64,000 nt of DNA. Source: Candidatus Kinetoplastibacterium galatii TCC219. Its GTDB lineage: Bacteria; Pseudomonadota; Gammaproteobacteria; Burkholderiales; Burkholderiaceae_B. Where the stretch lies: the NCBI RefSeq assembly GCF_000340905.1, contig NC_020284.1, forward strand, positions 1 through 64,000, written 5' to 3'. The notes under the pieces are model-generated. The model was not told the DNA's origin and searched no databases. It worked only from the letters and a program-made list of their open reading frames with translations. A program made the translations under genes and the position numbers. Shown piece after piece: positions 53,027-62,510 of the stretch (positions are counted from its first letter, which is position 1; each line of letters opens with the position of its first letter).

Positions 53027-53572
53027 ATGATAATGTTTTTGACAATATCTAGAAAGTATGCTGAGGCACTATTTTCTGTGATCCAAGATAAGAGCACATC
53101 ATCTTTGGATTTTTGGTCCTTGGTTCTAGATGATGCTGCTAGGGTTGTATCTAACAAGGATGTGGAGCAATTTATCTCTCATCCTATTATAGGAAAGCAA
53201 GAAAAACTAGAAGTATTAAAAAGCTTGTTAAGTTCTGAAGCACCTAGAATATTTTTTAACCTTTTGGAATTGCTTATAGAGCGTAATAATCTAATGATAT
53301 TGCCTTGTATTTCTGAACAATTTTCAAAATTAAAAAATAATTACGAAGGTGTTGGCATAGCTAAGATTTTTACTGCTTTTTCTTTATCTACAGAACAGGT
53401 TAAAAGTCTAGTCGCAAAATTAGAGAGCCGAATAGGTTTAAAATTAAGACCTAAGGTTCTTATTGATGAGTCACTTATTGGTGGAGTCAAAATTTTTATT
53501 GAAGATAAGGTATTTGATATTTCGGTTAAAAATAGCTTGAATAAAATGCAAGAAATCTTGACGACTGTGTAA
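53027..53572 (+). CDS. atpH: ATP synthase F1 subunit delta
   Basis: Links the b stalk to the F1 head. 181 residues (179 if the second ATG at 53033 is used). ISRKYAEALFSVIQDK at the N-terminus, FFNLLELLIERNNLMILPCI in the middle, and the C-terminal signature IDESLIGGVKIFIEDKVFDISVKNSLNKM. Between atpF and atpA as in all F-type operons. Confidence 0.96.
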   Translation: MIMFLTISRKYAEALFSVIQDKSTSSLDFWSLVLDDAARVVSNKDVEQFISHPIIGKQEKLEVLKSLLSSEAPRIFFNLLELLIERNNLMILPCISEQFSKLKNNYEGVGIAKIFTAFSLSTEQVKSLVAKLESRIGLKLRPKVLIDESLIGGVKIFIEDKVFDISVKNSLNKMQEILTTV

Positions 53573-53596
53573 AACAATAAATTTTCAGGAGTTAAT

Positions 53597-55138
53597 ATGC
53601 AACTAAATCCCTCAGAGATTAGCGAGTTTATAAAAAAACGTATCGAGGGTATGGATTCAGAAGTTGATGTTCGTACAAGTGGTGTTGTTGTTTCCGTTAC
53701 TGATGGTATTGCTCGTATATACGGATTATCAGATGTTATGCAAGGGGAAATGCTAGAATTCTCTAATAATTCTATAGGTCTTGCTCTTAATCTTGAGCGT
53801 GATTCTGTAGGAGCTGTTATTTTAGGAGATTATACTGGTGTTTCTGAGGGAGACATAGTTAGAACAACTGGACGTATATTAGAAGTCCCAGTTGGATACG
53901 GATTGCGCGGACGTGTTGTTAATGCACTTGGTGAGCCCATAGATGGTAGAGGTTCTATAAAATATGAATCTACTGATATTATAGAGAAAGTTGCTCCTGG
54001 TGTTATAGATAGATATACAGTTTCCCAACCTTTGCAGACAGGTATCAAATCAATAGATTCTATGGTCCCTATAGGTAGAGGCCAGCGTGAGCTTATTATT
54101 GGAGATAGACAGACAGGAAAGACTAGTGTTGCTATTGACACAATTATTAATCAAAAAAATAGTGGCGTTACGTGTATTTATGTTGCTATTGGCCAAAAGG
54201 CAGCTTCGATTAATAATGTTGTTAGGAAATTAGAAGAACATGGTGCTTTGGAATATACCATAATAGTAGCAGCGACTGCTTCTGATTCTGCTGCTATGCA
54301 GTACATAGCTCCTTATTCTGGTTGTACTATGGGAGAATACTTTAGGGATAGAGGTGAAGATGCGCTTATAGTTTATGATGATCTTACTAAACAAGCATGG
54401 GCATATAGACAAATATCATTATTATTGAAACGTCCTCCTGGTAGAGAAGCATATCCAGGAGATGTGTTTTATCTACATTCTCGCTTGCTTGAAAGGGCCG
54501 CAAGAGTTAGTGAGAACTACGTTGAAAAATTTACCAAGGGTAAAGTTAAAAATAAGACTGGTTCTTTAACTGCTTTACCTATAATTGAAACTCAGGCTGG
54601 TGATGTTTCAGCATTCGTCCCGACAAATGTTATTTCAATCACTGATGGACAGATATTTTTAGAAACTGATTTGTTTAATGCTGGTGTCAGACCAGCTATT
54701 AATGCTGGTATATCTGTATCTAGGGTAGGTGGGGCTGCTCAAACAAAGATTATTAAAAAATTATCTGGTGGGATTAGAACAGATTTGGCTCAATATAGAG
54801 AATTAGCAGCTTTTTCTCAGTTTTCTTCCGACCTAGATGAGGCAACACGTCGCCAGTTAGATAGAGGCAAAAGAGTAGTTGAATTACTTAAGCAGCCACA
54901 ATATCATCCGTTAAAGGTATGGGAGCAGGCAGTATTATTGTTCTCGTTAAATAGAGGTTTTATGGATGATGTTAATGTTCAGGACATTAATTTGTTCGAG
55001 AAGTTTATAAAGGATTTTTTAAAAAAAAGCTATTCAACGCTTGTTGATAGAATTGAAAATAGTAAAGATCTATGTCAAAAAAATGAAGAAGAATTGTCTT
55101 TTGCTATTCAAGATTTCAAAAAACATAATACTTTTTAA
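53597..55138 (+). CDS. atpA: ATP synthase F1 subunit alpha
   Basis: Non-catalytic nucleotide-binding subunit, 513 residues, normal length. Walker [10 protein letters not shown] (about 170-178), [47 protein letters not shown], and the alpha/beta signature [14 protein letters not shown]. Preceded by CAGGAG (53587-53592) as ribosome site. Confidence 0.99.
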   Translation: MQLNPSEISEFIKKRIEGMDSEVDVRTSGVVVSVTDGIARIYGLSDVMQGEMLEFSNNSIGLALNLERDSVGAVILGDYTGVSEGDIVRTTGRILEVPVGYGLRGRVVNALGEPIDGRGSIKYESTDIIEKVAPGVIDRYTVSQPLQTGIKSIDSMVPIGRGQRELIIGDRQTGKTSVAIDTIINQKNSGVTCIYVAIGQKAASINNVVRKLEEHGALEYTIIVAATASDSAAMQYIAPYSGCTMGEYFRDRGEDALIVYDDLTKQAWAYRQISLLLKRPPGREAYPGDVFYLHSRLLERAARVSENYVEKFTKGKVKNKTGSLTALPIIETQAGDVSAFVPTNVISITDGQIFLETDLFNAGVRPAINAGISVSRVGGAAQTKIIKKLSGGIRTDLAQYRELAAFSQFSSDLDEATRRQLDRGKRVVELLKQPQYHPLKVWEQAVLLFSLNRGFMDDVNVQDINLFEKFIKDFLKKSYSTLVDRIENSKDLCQKNEEELSFAIQDFKKHNTF

Positions 55139-55173
55139 TTGATCTTATTAGCATTTTTGATTAGGAAATATCA

Positions 55174-56085
55174 ATGCCTGGGATTAAAGAAATTCGTAGT
55201 AAAATTAAAAGTGTGCAGAGCACTCGCAAAATTACTAGAGCCATGGAAATGGTTGCCGCTTCTAAAATGAGAAAGGCCCAAGATAGAATGAAGATATTCC
55301 GTCCATATGCTAGTAATATGCGCAGGATGGCCGTTCATCTCATGCAAGGAAATCCTGAGTATTCTCATCCTTATTTGAATGAAAGAAAAGTTTCTTCTGT
55401 TGGAATAATTCTAGTTTCTACAGATAAGGGTTTATGCGGAGGGATGAACACTAACATAAGTAGGTTAGTGTTGTCTAAAATTAAAGAATTTAGTAAGGAT
55501 AATATAGAGGTATATACATCTGCTTTCGGTCAAAAAGGACTTAATTTGCTTACTCGCATAGGTAGTAATTTATTATCACAAGAGACTCAGCTTGGTGATG
55601 TTCCTGATATTGGTAAATTGTCGCCTGTTATGGATGTGCAGTTAAAGTCTTATATGGATGGGAAGATAGATTCCTTATATATTGCGTCTACCAGATTTGT
55701 TAATACAATGAAGCAAGAACCCGTATTTTCGAGGCTTTTGCCACTATCAGAAAACTTGGAAGACCCCTATTATGAGAATGATAATAAAACTCATATTACT
55801 GATACAAAAGCTGACACAAAAGTTTACAATTGGGATTATATTTACGAGCCAGACTCTAGAACAGTAATAGATAATCTTCTAGATCGTTATGTAGATTGTT
55901 TGTTATATCAGGCTGTAGTTGAAAATATGGCTTCAGAACAGTCTGCAAGAATGGTAGCAATGAAAGCAGCCTCTGATAATGCAAAAAGAGTTATTGATGA
56001 TTTGCAGATGGTTTATAACAAGAATCGCCAAACTGCTATTACTAAAGAAATCTCTGAAATTGTTAGCGGAGCATCGGCTGTTTAA
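55174..56085 (+). CDS. atpG: ATP synthase F1 subunit gamma
   Basis: Central rotating shaft. 303 residues. N-terminal helix PGIKEIRSKIKSVQSTRKITRAMEMVAASKMRKAQ and the C-terminal helix SEQSARMVAMKAASDNAKRVIDDLQMVYNKNRQTAITKEISEIVSGA are both highly conserved and intact. Starts 35 bp after atpA. Confidence 0.98.
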   Translation: MPGIKEIRSKIKSVQSTRKITRAMEMVAASKMRKAQDRMKIFRPYASNMRRMAVHLMQGNPEYSHPYLNERKVSSVGIILVSTDKGLCGGMNTNISRLVLSKIKEFSKDNIEVYTSAFGQKGLNLLTRIGSNLLSQETQLGDVPDIGKLSPVMDVQLKSYMDGKIDSLYIASTRFVNTMKQEPVFSRLLPLSENLEDPYYENDNKTHITDTKADTKVYNWDYIYEPDSRTVIDNLLDRYVDCLLYQAVVENMASEQSARMVAMKAASDNAKRVIDDLQMVYNKNRQTAITKEISEIVSGASAV

Positions 56086-56117
56086 AGTATGTTTAAATAT
56101 AAATATTCTTATAGTAA

Positions 56118-57530
<1,413 letters not shown>

Positions 57531-57536
57531 TTTTTC

Positions 57537-57962
57537 ATGAATAATACTATCAATGTTAATGTTGTTAGCATATCAGAGTTATTATTCTCAGGTGAGGCTA
57601 AGTTTGTTCTACTGCCAGCTGAATTTGGAGATATAGGTGTATTGCCTGGTCATGTTCCCTTAATATCGCTTATTCGTACTGGCATGCTAAAAATAATTTG
57701 TCCAGATGATACAGAGCATAGTATTTTTGTTGCTGGAGGTATATTAGAAGTTCAGCCGAAAGAGGTAACTGTCTTAGCAGACACAGCTGTTATGGCCATG
57801 GAGTTAGATGAGGAAAAAATTATAGAAGCTCGTAAAAAAGCTGAGGAAGTTTTGAGAAATAATAAAGACAGAGCTGATATAGCGAGTGTCGAGATGGAAT
57901 TGAATATGCTTGCAGTACAGGCAAAAACAGTTCGTAAGTTCGGTAAGGCTAGAATATACTGA
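57537..57962 (+). CDS. atpC: ATP synthase F1 subunit epsilon
   Basis: 141 residues. N-terminal beta sandwich ([36 protein letters not shown]) and C-terminal helical hairpin (about 90-141) that can inhibit ATP hydrolysis. Last subunit gene of the operon, 6 bp after atpD. Confidence 0.96.
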   Translation: MNNTINVNVVSISELLFSGEAKFVLLPAEFGDIGVLPGHVPLISLIRTGMLKIICPDDTEHSIFVAGGILEVQPKEVTVLADTAVMAMELDEEKIIEARKKAEEVLRNNKDRADIASVEMELNMLAVQAKTVRKFGKARIY

Positions 57963-58008
57963 CCTTACTATTAGATACATATTGATTTATAAAAGGTGGT
58001 ATTCCCTT

Positions 58009-59073
58009 ATGTTGAAAAATGACATACTATTGCGCTCTTTATTACGTGAACATGTTGAATATACTCCAATTTGGCTAATGAGACAGGCCGGCAGATATCT
58101 ACCAGAGTATAGAAAAATAAGAGAACTTGCTGGATCTTTTATGAGTCTATTAACGAATCCAGATTATGCATGCGAAGTTACTCTTCAGCCGTTAAGAAGA
58201 TATAATCTTGATGCTGTTATATTATTTTCAGATATTCTTACTATTCCAAACGCTATGGGTCTTGGTTTAAGTTTTACTGATGGATTGGGGCCTAGCTTTT
58301 CTCGTAAAATAAGAACAGAGGATGATGTAAAAAGACTTTTGTCTGTTCCTGACATGAACTCTTTGAGCTATGTTTTTGATACTATAAATTTAGTAAAAAA
58401 TGAACTAAAACAACAAGTTCCTCTCATAGGATTTTCTGGTAGTCCATGGACTTTAGCTTGCTATATGATTGAGGGTCAATCATCCAAGGATTTTAGTAAT
58501 ATAAAAAAGATGTTATATTCAAGACCTGATTTGTTGCATAAAGTATTAGAAATTAATACTGAGTCTATTATTCAGTATCTAAATTCCCAAATTGCTTCTG
58601 GTGTAGATGCTGTAATGTTGTTTGATACTTGGGGAGGCATTCTAACTGGTACTGCTTTTAAAGATTTTTCTTTGGCTTACAATAAAAAAATATTTGATAG
58701 TCTGAATAGAACGGTTGGTGATAGAAGAATTCCGATAGTTAGTTTTACTAAAGGAGGTTCTCTATGGTTGAAAGATATAGTGAAAAGTGGTTGTGACGCC
58801 ATAGGTTTGGATTGGACTATTGACATGTCAGAAGCAAGGCATATTACTTCTGATGCTGTTGCCTTACAGGGTAATTTAGACCCATTAGCATTATTGGGCG
58901 ACCATAGTCTATTAAGAGCAGAAGCTAGGAATATTATAGAATCATTCGGCTTTGTTGGTAATGGTGGTCATGTTTTTAATATTGGTCATGGATTAACTCC
59001 AAGTACAGATCCAGATGCTGTAGCAGAGTTGATCGAAGAAGTTCATTCTTACAGCAGATTGTTCCACGTATAG
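58009..59073 (+). CDS. hemE: Uroporphyrinogen decarboxylase
   Basis: Heme synthesis: uroporphyrinogen III to coproporphyrinogen III. From ATG 58009, 354 residues. Seen: IWLMRQAGRYLPEYRKIRE (substrate-binding Arg), the Asp in ILFSDILTIPNAMGLGLSF, GFSGSPWTLACYMIEG, and NIGHGLTPSTDPDAV. AAAGGTGG precedes the start. The frame is open upstream to 57910 within atpC, but that overlap is not homologous. Trypanosomatid symbionts are known to supply heme-pathway enzymes to hosts, which fits its retention. Confidence 0.97.
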   Translation: MLKNDILLRSLLREHVEYTPIWLMRQAGRYLPEYRKIRELAGSFMSLLTNPDYACEVTLQPLRRYNLDAVILFSDILTIPNAMGLGLSFTDGLGPSFSRKIRTEDDVKRLLSVPDMNSLSYVFDTINLVKNELKQQVPLIGFSGSPWTLACYMIEGQSSKDFSNIKKMLYSRPDLLHKVLEINTESIIQYLNSQIASGVDAVMLFDTWGGILTGTAFKDFSLAYNKKIFDSLNRTVGDRRIPIVSFTKGGSLWLKDIVKSGCDAIGLDWTIDMSEARHITSDAVALQGNLDPLALLGDHSLLRAEARNIIESFGFVGNGGHVFNIGHGLTPSTDPDAVAELIEEVHSYSRLFHV

Positions 59074-59354
59074 ATTAGATTATATATTTGATGTATTTAT
59101 TCACAAAATATCAACTGTGCATATGTTTGGGTATTATTATTTTTTAATCTTAAGACATGGTTATTATTTGAATTTCAATAAATAAATCAGTTGATATTCT
59201 TTTGCTAAATCTTATATGTTTTTTATGATTATTTCCCTAGATATATGTGGCCTCTCCACAGAGTTATCCACAAACATAGACGTGTATCTAGGGAATTTTT
59301 ATGTTTAAATCTATTTTCTTTTATTCAATAATCTGATAACAAATAATATATTAA
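59074..59354. other. 281-bp AT-rich spacer between hemE and priA with DnaA-box motifs
   Basis: No gene. Contains a perfect DnaA box TTATCCACA (59264-59272), a 7/9 match CTCTCCACA just before it (59252-59260), and an 8/9 match on the other strand (TGTGCATAT, 59116-59124). The stretch 59125-59230 is extremely AT-rich. See the inverted repeat at 59233-59295. Could be a DnaA-binding locus or part of an origin; dnaA itself is about 5 kb past the window's far side only if the chromosome were tiny, so linkage to dnaA is not shown here. Confidence 0.45.
59233..59295. repeat. Perfect 11-bp inverted repeat enclosing a DnaA box
   Basis: TTCCCTAGATA (59233-59243) and its exact reverse complement TATCTAGGGAA (59285-59295) flank 41 bp. 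Inside is a small hairpin TGTGG-CCTCT-CCACA (59246-59260) followed by the DnaA box. The right arm is followed by five Ts, so a long-loop terminator after hemE is an alternative reading. Confidence 0.7.
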
Positions 59355-61457
59355 ATGCCTGTTCAGAATAAATTATCAATTTCTTATAATTGGCTGTCTG
59401 TAGCATTAAATTTGCCATTGTTTTCTACTTTTGACTATAAAAGTATTAATAGTGTTGTTATTGGTTCTAGAGTAGTTGTTCCTTTTGGTAAAAGGACGTT
59501 AATAGGAATAGTAATTAATGTTTTAGAGAGGCCTTCTATAGATGTATCTCTTGTTAGAGAAATTATAGAAGTTTTAGATGATTTACCACCGTTTTCCCCA
59601 GATTGGTTAAATTTGCTTGAATTTACTGCTGATTATTATCAAAGGCCTTTTGGAGAAGTTGTTTTCTCTGTAATACCAGCGCCATTGCGTAGTGTTTCTT
59701 CATATAGGGGTAAAAAACGTACATCTGCTAGTTCAGTTATTAAGTCAGACAAGTCAAATGATTGCATATCAATAGTGCCCTCATCCTTCGTTGATAAACG
59801 TGAATCGATATTAAATGAAGATCAAGAGAGAGCTGTAAATATAATAAGTTTATTAAAAGAGTTTAAGTCTGTTTTGTTGTATGGAATCACAGGAAGTGGT
59901 AAGACAGAGGTTTATCTTAGAGTAGCTCGTAATATATTGCATAATTCCAGTAAGCAAATATTATTCTTAATACCGGAGATAAATTTAACTCCACAACTAG
60001 AAAAAGCTGTAAGAAATAGTCTTGCTGATATTGTAAATGATGATGAAATAGTAGTAATGCATAGCAAACTGACTATGAAATCTAAATTAGATGTTTGGTC
60101 CAGAGCACAAAACTCAAAAGCTAGGGTTCTATTAGGTACAAGAATGTCTATATTTACTCCATTTCCTAATATCGGTTTAATAGTTATAGATGAAGAGCAT
60201 GATACATCTTATAAACAACAAAATGGATTGAGGTATTCAGCTAGGGATTTAGGTGTCTGGAGAGCTCGTTATTTAAACGTTCCAATAATATTAGGATCTG
60301 CTACTCCTTCTTTAGAAACATGGAATAATGCAGAAATAGGCCATTATTTGCGTATTTATTTAAGAAAAAAAGCAAGAGAATTCAGTGCTCCTAATATAAA
60401 ATTAATAAATACTAAGAAATATCGTCCTAAGAATGGTTTAACAGTTCCGTTAATAAACGCCATAGAAGATCGTTTAAACAAGAAAGAACAATCTTTGGTT
60501 TTTATCAATAGAAGAGGATACTCACCAGTATTTTGTTGTTTTTCATGTTATTGGATTAGCAAGTGTACTAGATGTACCGCTTTTACTGTTTTACATAGTG
60601 ACGCAGTTAATAAGGAAGGTAAGCTACATTGTCATCATTGTGGTTATTGTATGATAGTTCCATTATCTTGTCCCGAGTGTGGTGATCAGGATTTAAGACC
60701 TATAGGTAGTGGTACTCAAAGAGTAGAGGAAGCTTTAGTAGGATTATTCCCTAATGCTAACATTGTCAGAATAGATGCTGATAGCACTAGACGTAAAGGT
60801 AGTACAGCTTCTTTATTAAATGATGTGAATAATGGTTCTGTTGACATATTGATTGGTACGCAGATGCTTGCAAAAGGACATGATTTTCTAAGAGTCAGTT
60901 TAGTAGGAGTTATTGATTCTGATGCTATGATTTTTTGTCAAGATTTCCGTGCCCCAGAACATTTATTTTCTCAGCTAATGCAAGTTTCAGGACGAGCCGG
61001 GCGTCATTTAAACGGAGGAGAAGTTCTTATACAAACCTCTTTCCCTGATCATATGATTTATAAATTTGTTATAGATCAAAATTATGAAGATTTTGCTAGA
61101 TACTCACTCAACCTAAGATCAACAGCAAATCTTCCGCCTTATTCATATCAAGCATTATTGAGTGCCGAGTCAGAAAATCTAAGTACAGTGATGGATTTTT
61201 TGCACAGATCTAAAAAAATAATAAAAGAAAAAGTTTCTCTTGAGTTTGACCATGTTTCTGCTATAACCTGTTATGATCCTGTCCCATCCAGAATAGTGCG
61301 TATTGCAGATGTTGAGCGTGCTCAAATATTAGTAGAGAGCAAACATAGATTATTATTAATAACTTTCCTTAAAATATGGTTGAAGCATGTTAATGGTTTA
61401 GTAATTAATAAAAAGAAAATAAGGTGGTATATAGAAGTTGATCCACTAGAGATTTGA
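59355..61457 (+). CDS. priA: Primosomal replication restart helicase PriA
   Basis: Restarts stalled forks. 700 residues. N-terminal 3'-end-binding region, Walker A YGITGSGKTEVYL (about 176-187), DEEH helicase motif VIDEEHDTSYKQQNGLRYSARDLG, zinc-binding region with paired cysteines (CCFSCYWISKCTRC; CHHCGYC; CPECGD) and QVSGRAGRH motif VI. The zinc region and motifs are complete. Adjacent to hemE, as in Bordetella-like genomes. Confidence 0.96.
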   Translation: MPVQNKLSISYNWLSVALNLPLFSTFDYKSINSVVIGSRVVVPFGKRTLIGIVINVLERPSIDVSLVREIIEVLDDLPPFSPDWLNLLEFTADYYQRPFGEVVFSVIPAPLRSVSSYRGKKRTSASSVIKSDKSNDCISIVPSSFVDKRESILNEDQERAVNIISLLKEFKSVLLYGITGSGKTEVYLRVARNILHNSSKQILFLIPEINLTPQLEKAVRNSLADIVNDDEIVVMHSKLTMKSKLDVWSRAQNSKARVLLGTRMSIFTPFPNIGLIVIDEEHDTSYKQQNGLRYSARDLGVWRARYLNVPIILGSATPSLETWNNAEIGHYLRIYLRKKAREFSAPNIKLINTKKYRPKNGLTVPLINAIEDRLNKKEQSLVFINRRGYSPVFCCFSCYWISKCTRCTAFTVLHSDAVNKEGKLHCHHCGYCMIVPLSCPECGDQDLRPIGSGTQRVEEALVGLFPNANIVRIDADSTRRKGSTASLLNDVNNGSVDILIGTQMLAKGHDFLRVSLVGVIDSDAMIFCQDFRAPEHLFSQLMQVSGRAGRHLNGGEVLIQTSFPDHMIYKFVIDQNYEDFARYSLNLRSTANLPPYSYQALLSAESENLSTVMDFLHRSKKIIKEKVSLEFDHVSAITCYDPVPSRIVRIADVERAQILVESKHRLLLITFLKIWLKHVNGLVINKKKIRWYIEVDPLEI

Positions 61458-61480
61458 TTTTATGTGAATTGTGAATATGA

Positions 61481-62341
61481 TTAATTATAGGTTATTTTAT
61501 TTCTTATTTTTCTAGCGCAGTCTGCTATTTCATTTGCAGTTAATCCTATAGGCCCTATATTTTCTAATGATAATTCATCTGATGCTTTTCCGTGTAACCA
61601 GACAGCTCCTAATATGGCTTGTTTCAAACATAATTTCTGTGATATCAGACTACCTATCATTCCTGCCAGAACATCACCTGTTCCTGAAGACGCAAGACCT
61701 GGATTGCCGGTTGTATTGCGAAATATAGTTTTATCATCAGGAGAGCATACCAGAGTATTTTTGCCTTTTAGTACGATCCAAGCTTTAAAATTTTTGGATA
61801 ATAGTCTGACAGCATCTAGTCTGTTATTTTGTATTTCTTGTGTCGAACAACCTAATAATCTAGCCGCTTCTGCTGGGTGTGGTGTTAGTACTACTGTATT
61901 ATTTGCGCAATTCAATTTTGATTTAGAAAAATTTTTAGAAGCTAAAATATTTAATGCATCAGCGTCCAATACAATTGTTGACTTTCTTTTCAATATAAGT
62001 ATTTCATTAATTAATTTTTGTGAAAAAATTGATTGTCCTAGACCACATCCTATGACCCATGTATTAACTTTAATTTGAGATTTTAGCCAGTAGGTAGCAG
62101 TATTTATCATTAGTTCTGGCTGCATAAAATCAACTGAAATTGGTGATTCATTGTAGGCAAAACCAATCAATACTTTGCCTACACCAAGTTTTAAAGCTGC
62201 CCGTCCTGCAAGTAATATAGATCCTAACATGCCATTACTACCTCCAATAATCCCTACTGTTCCATAATCTCCCTTATTGCTATCTAGGTTTCTTTTTTGG
62301 AATAATTCTGATAAATTCTCAAAATTAATATCAACTATCAT
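61481..62341 (-). CDS. nnrD: ADP-dependent NAD(P)H-hydrate dehydratase
   Basis: Repairs hydrated NAD(P)H. Ribokinase-like fold, 286 residues. GTVGIIGGSNGMLGSILLAGRAALKLGVGKV near the N-terminus, VLDADALNILA, VLTPHPAEAARLLG, and the catalytic GNPGLASSGTGDVLAGMIGSL (about 212-232). It is the stand-alone dehydratase half; the epimerase domain (NnrE) that is fused in many bacteria is missing. Faces priA with a 23-bp gap. Confidence 0.93.
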   Translation of the reverse strand: MIVDINFENLSELFQKRNLDSNKGDYGTVGIIGGSNGMLGSILLAGRAALKLGVGKVLIGFAYNESPISVDFMQPELMINTATYWLKSQIKVNTWVIGCGLGQSIFSQKLINEILILKRKSTIVLDADALNILASKNFSKSKLNCANNTVVLTPHPAEAARLLGCSTQEIQNNRLDAVRLLSKNFKAWIVLKGKNTLVCSPDDKTIFRNTTGNPGLASSGTGDVLAGMIGSLISQKLCLKQAILGAVWLHGKASDELSLENIGPIGLTANEIADCARKIRNKITYN

Positions 62342-62396
62342 ATTTATTATAATTTTTTAAGAGCATGAAATTATATTTAGACAAATAAAGGTTATT

Positions 62397-62413
62397 TGTA
62401 GTATCTTACTACA
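62397..62413 (+). promoter_or_regulatory. Small hairpin just upstream of tRNA-Arg
   Basis: TGTAGTA-TCT-TACTACA is a perfect 7-bp palindrome with a 3-nt loop, ending 2 bp before the tRNA. A second one, AAATAA-AGG-TTATTT (62383-62397), directly precedes it. Might be a processing signal or part of the tRNA promoter; no role is established. Confidence 0.35.
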
Positions 62414-62415
62414 TT

Positions 62416-62490
62416 GCATCCGTAGTTCAATGGATAGAATATGAGTTTCCGAAGCTCATGATACAGGTTCAATTCCTGCCGGATGCGCCA
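62416..62490 (+). tRNA. tRNA-Arg (CCG)
   Basis: 75-nt cloverleaf with encoded CCA. Acceptor stem GCATCCG pairs with CGGATGC, the anticodon loop TTCCGAA gives CCG, and the T arm is CAGGTTCAATTCCTG. The anticodon stem and D stem each include a wobble pair. A lone gene between divergent nnrD and convergent gshA. Confidence 0.96.
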
Positions 62491-62510
62491 GATTTTTTAA
62501 ATTTTTAATA

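Noticed and set aside
57910..58008. Extended hemE start inside atpC
   Set aside because: Overlap with atpC, no homology; ATG 58009 has a ribosome site and fits the family.
59233..59300. Ordinary intrinsic terminator after hemE
   Set aside because: The 11-bp stem has a 41-nt loop, too long for a typical terminator, although it cannot be fully excluded.
61614..62078. Plus-strand 154-codon reading frame
   Set aside because: Opposite-strand shadow of nnrD.
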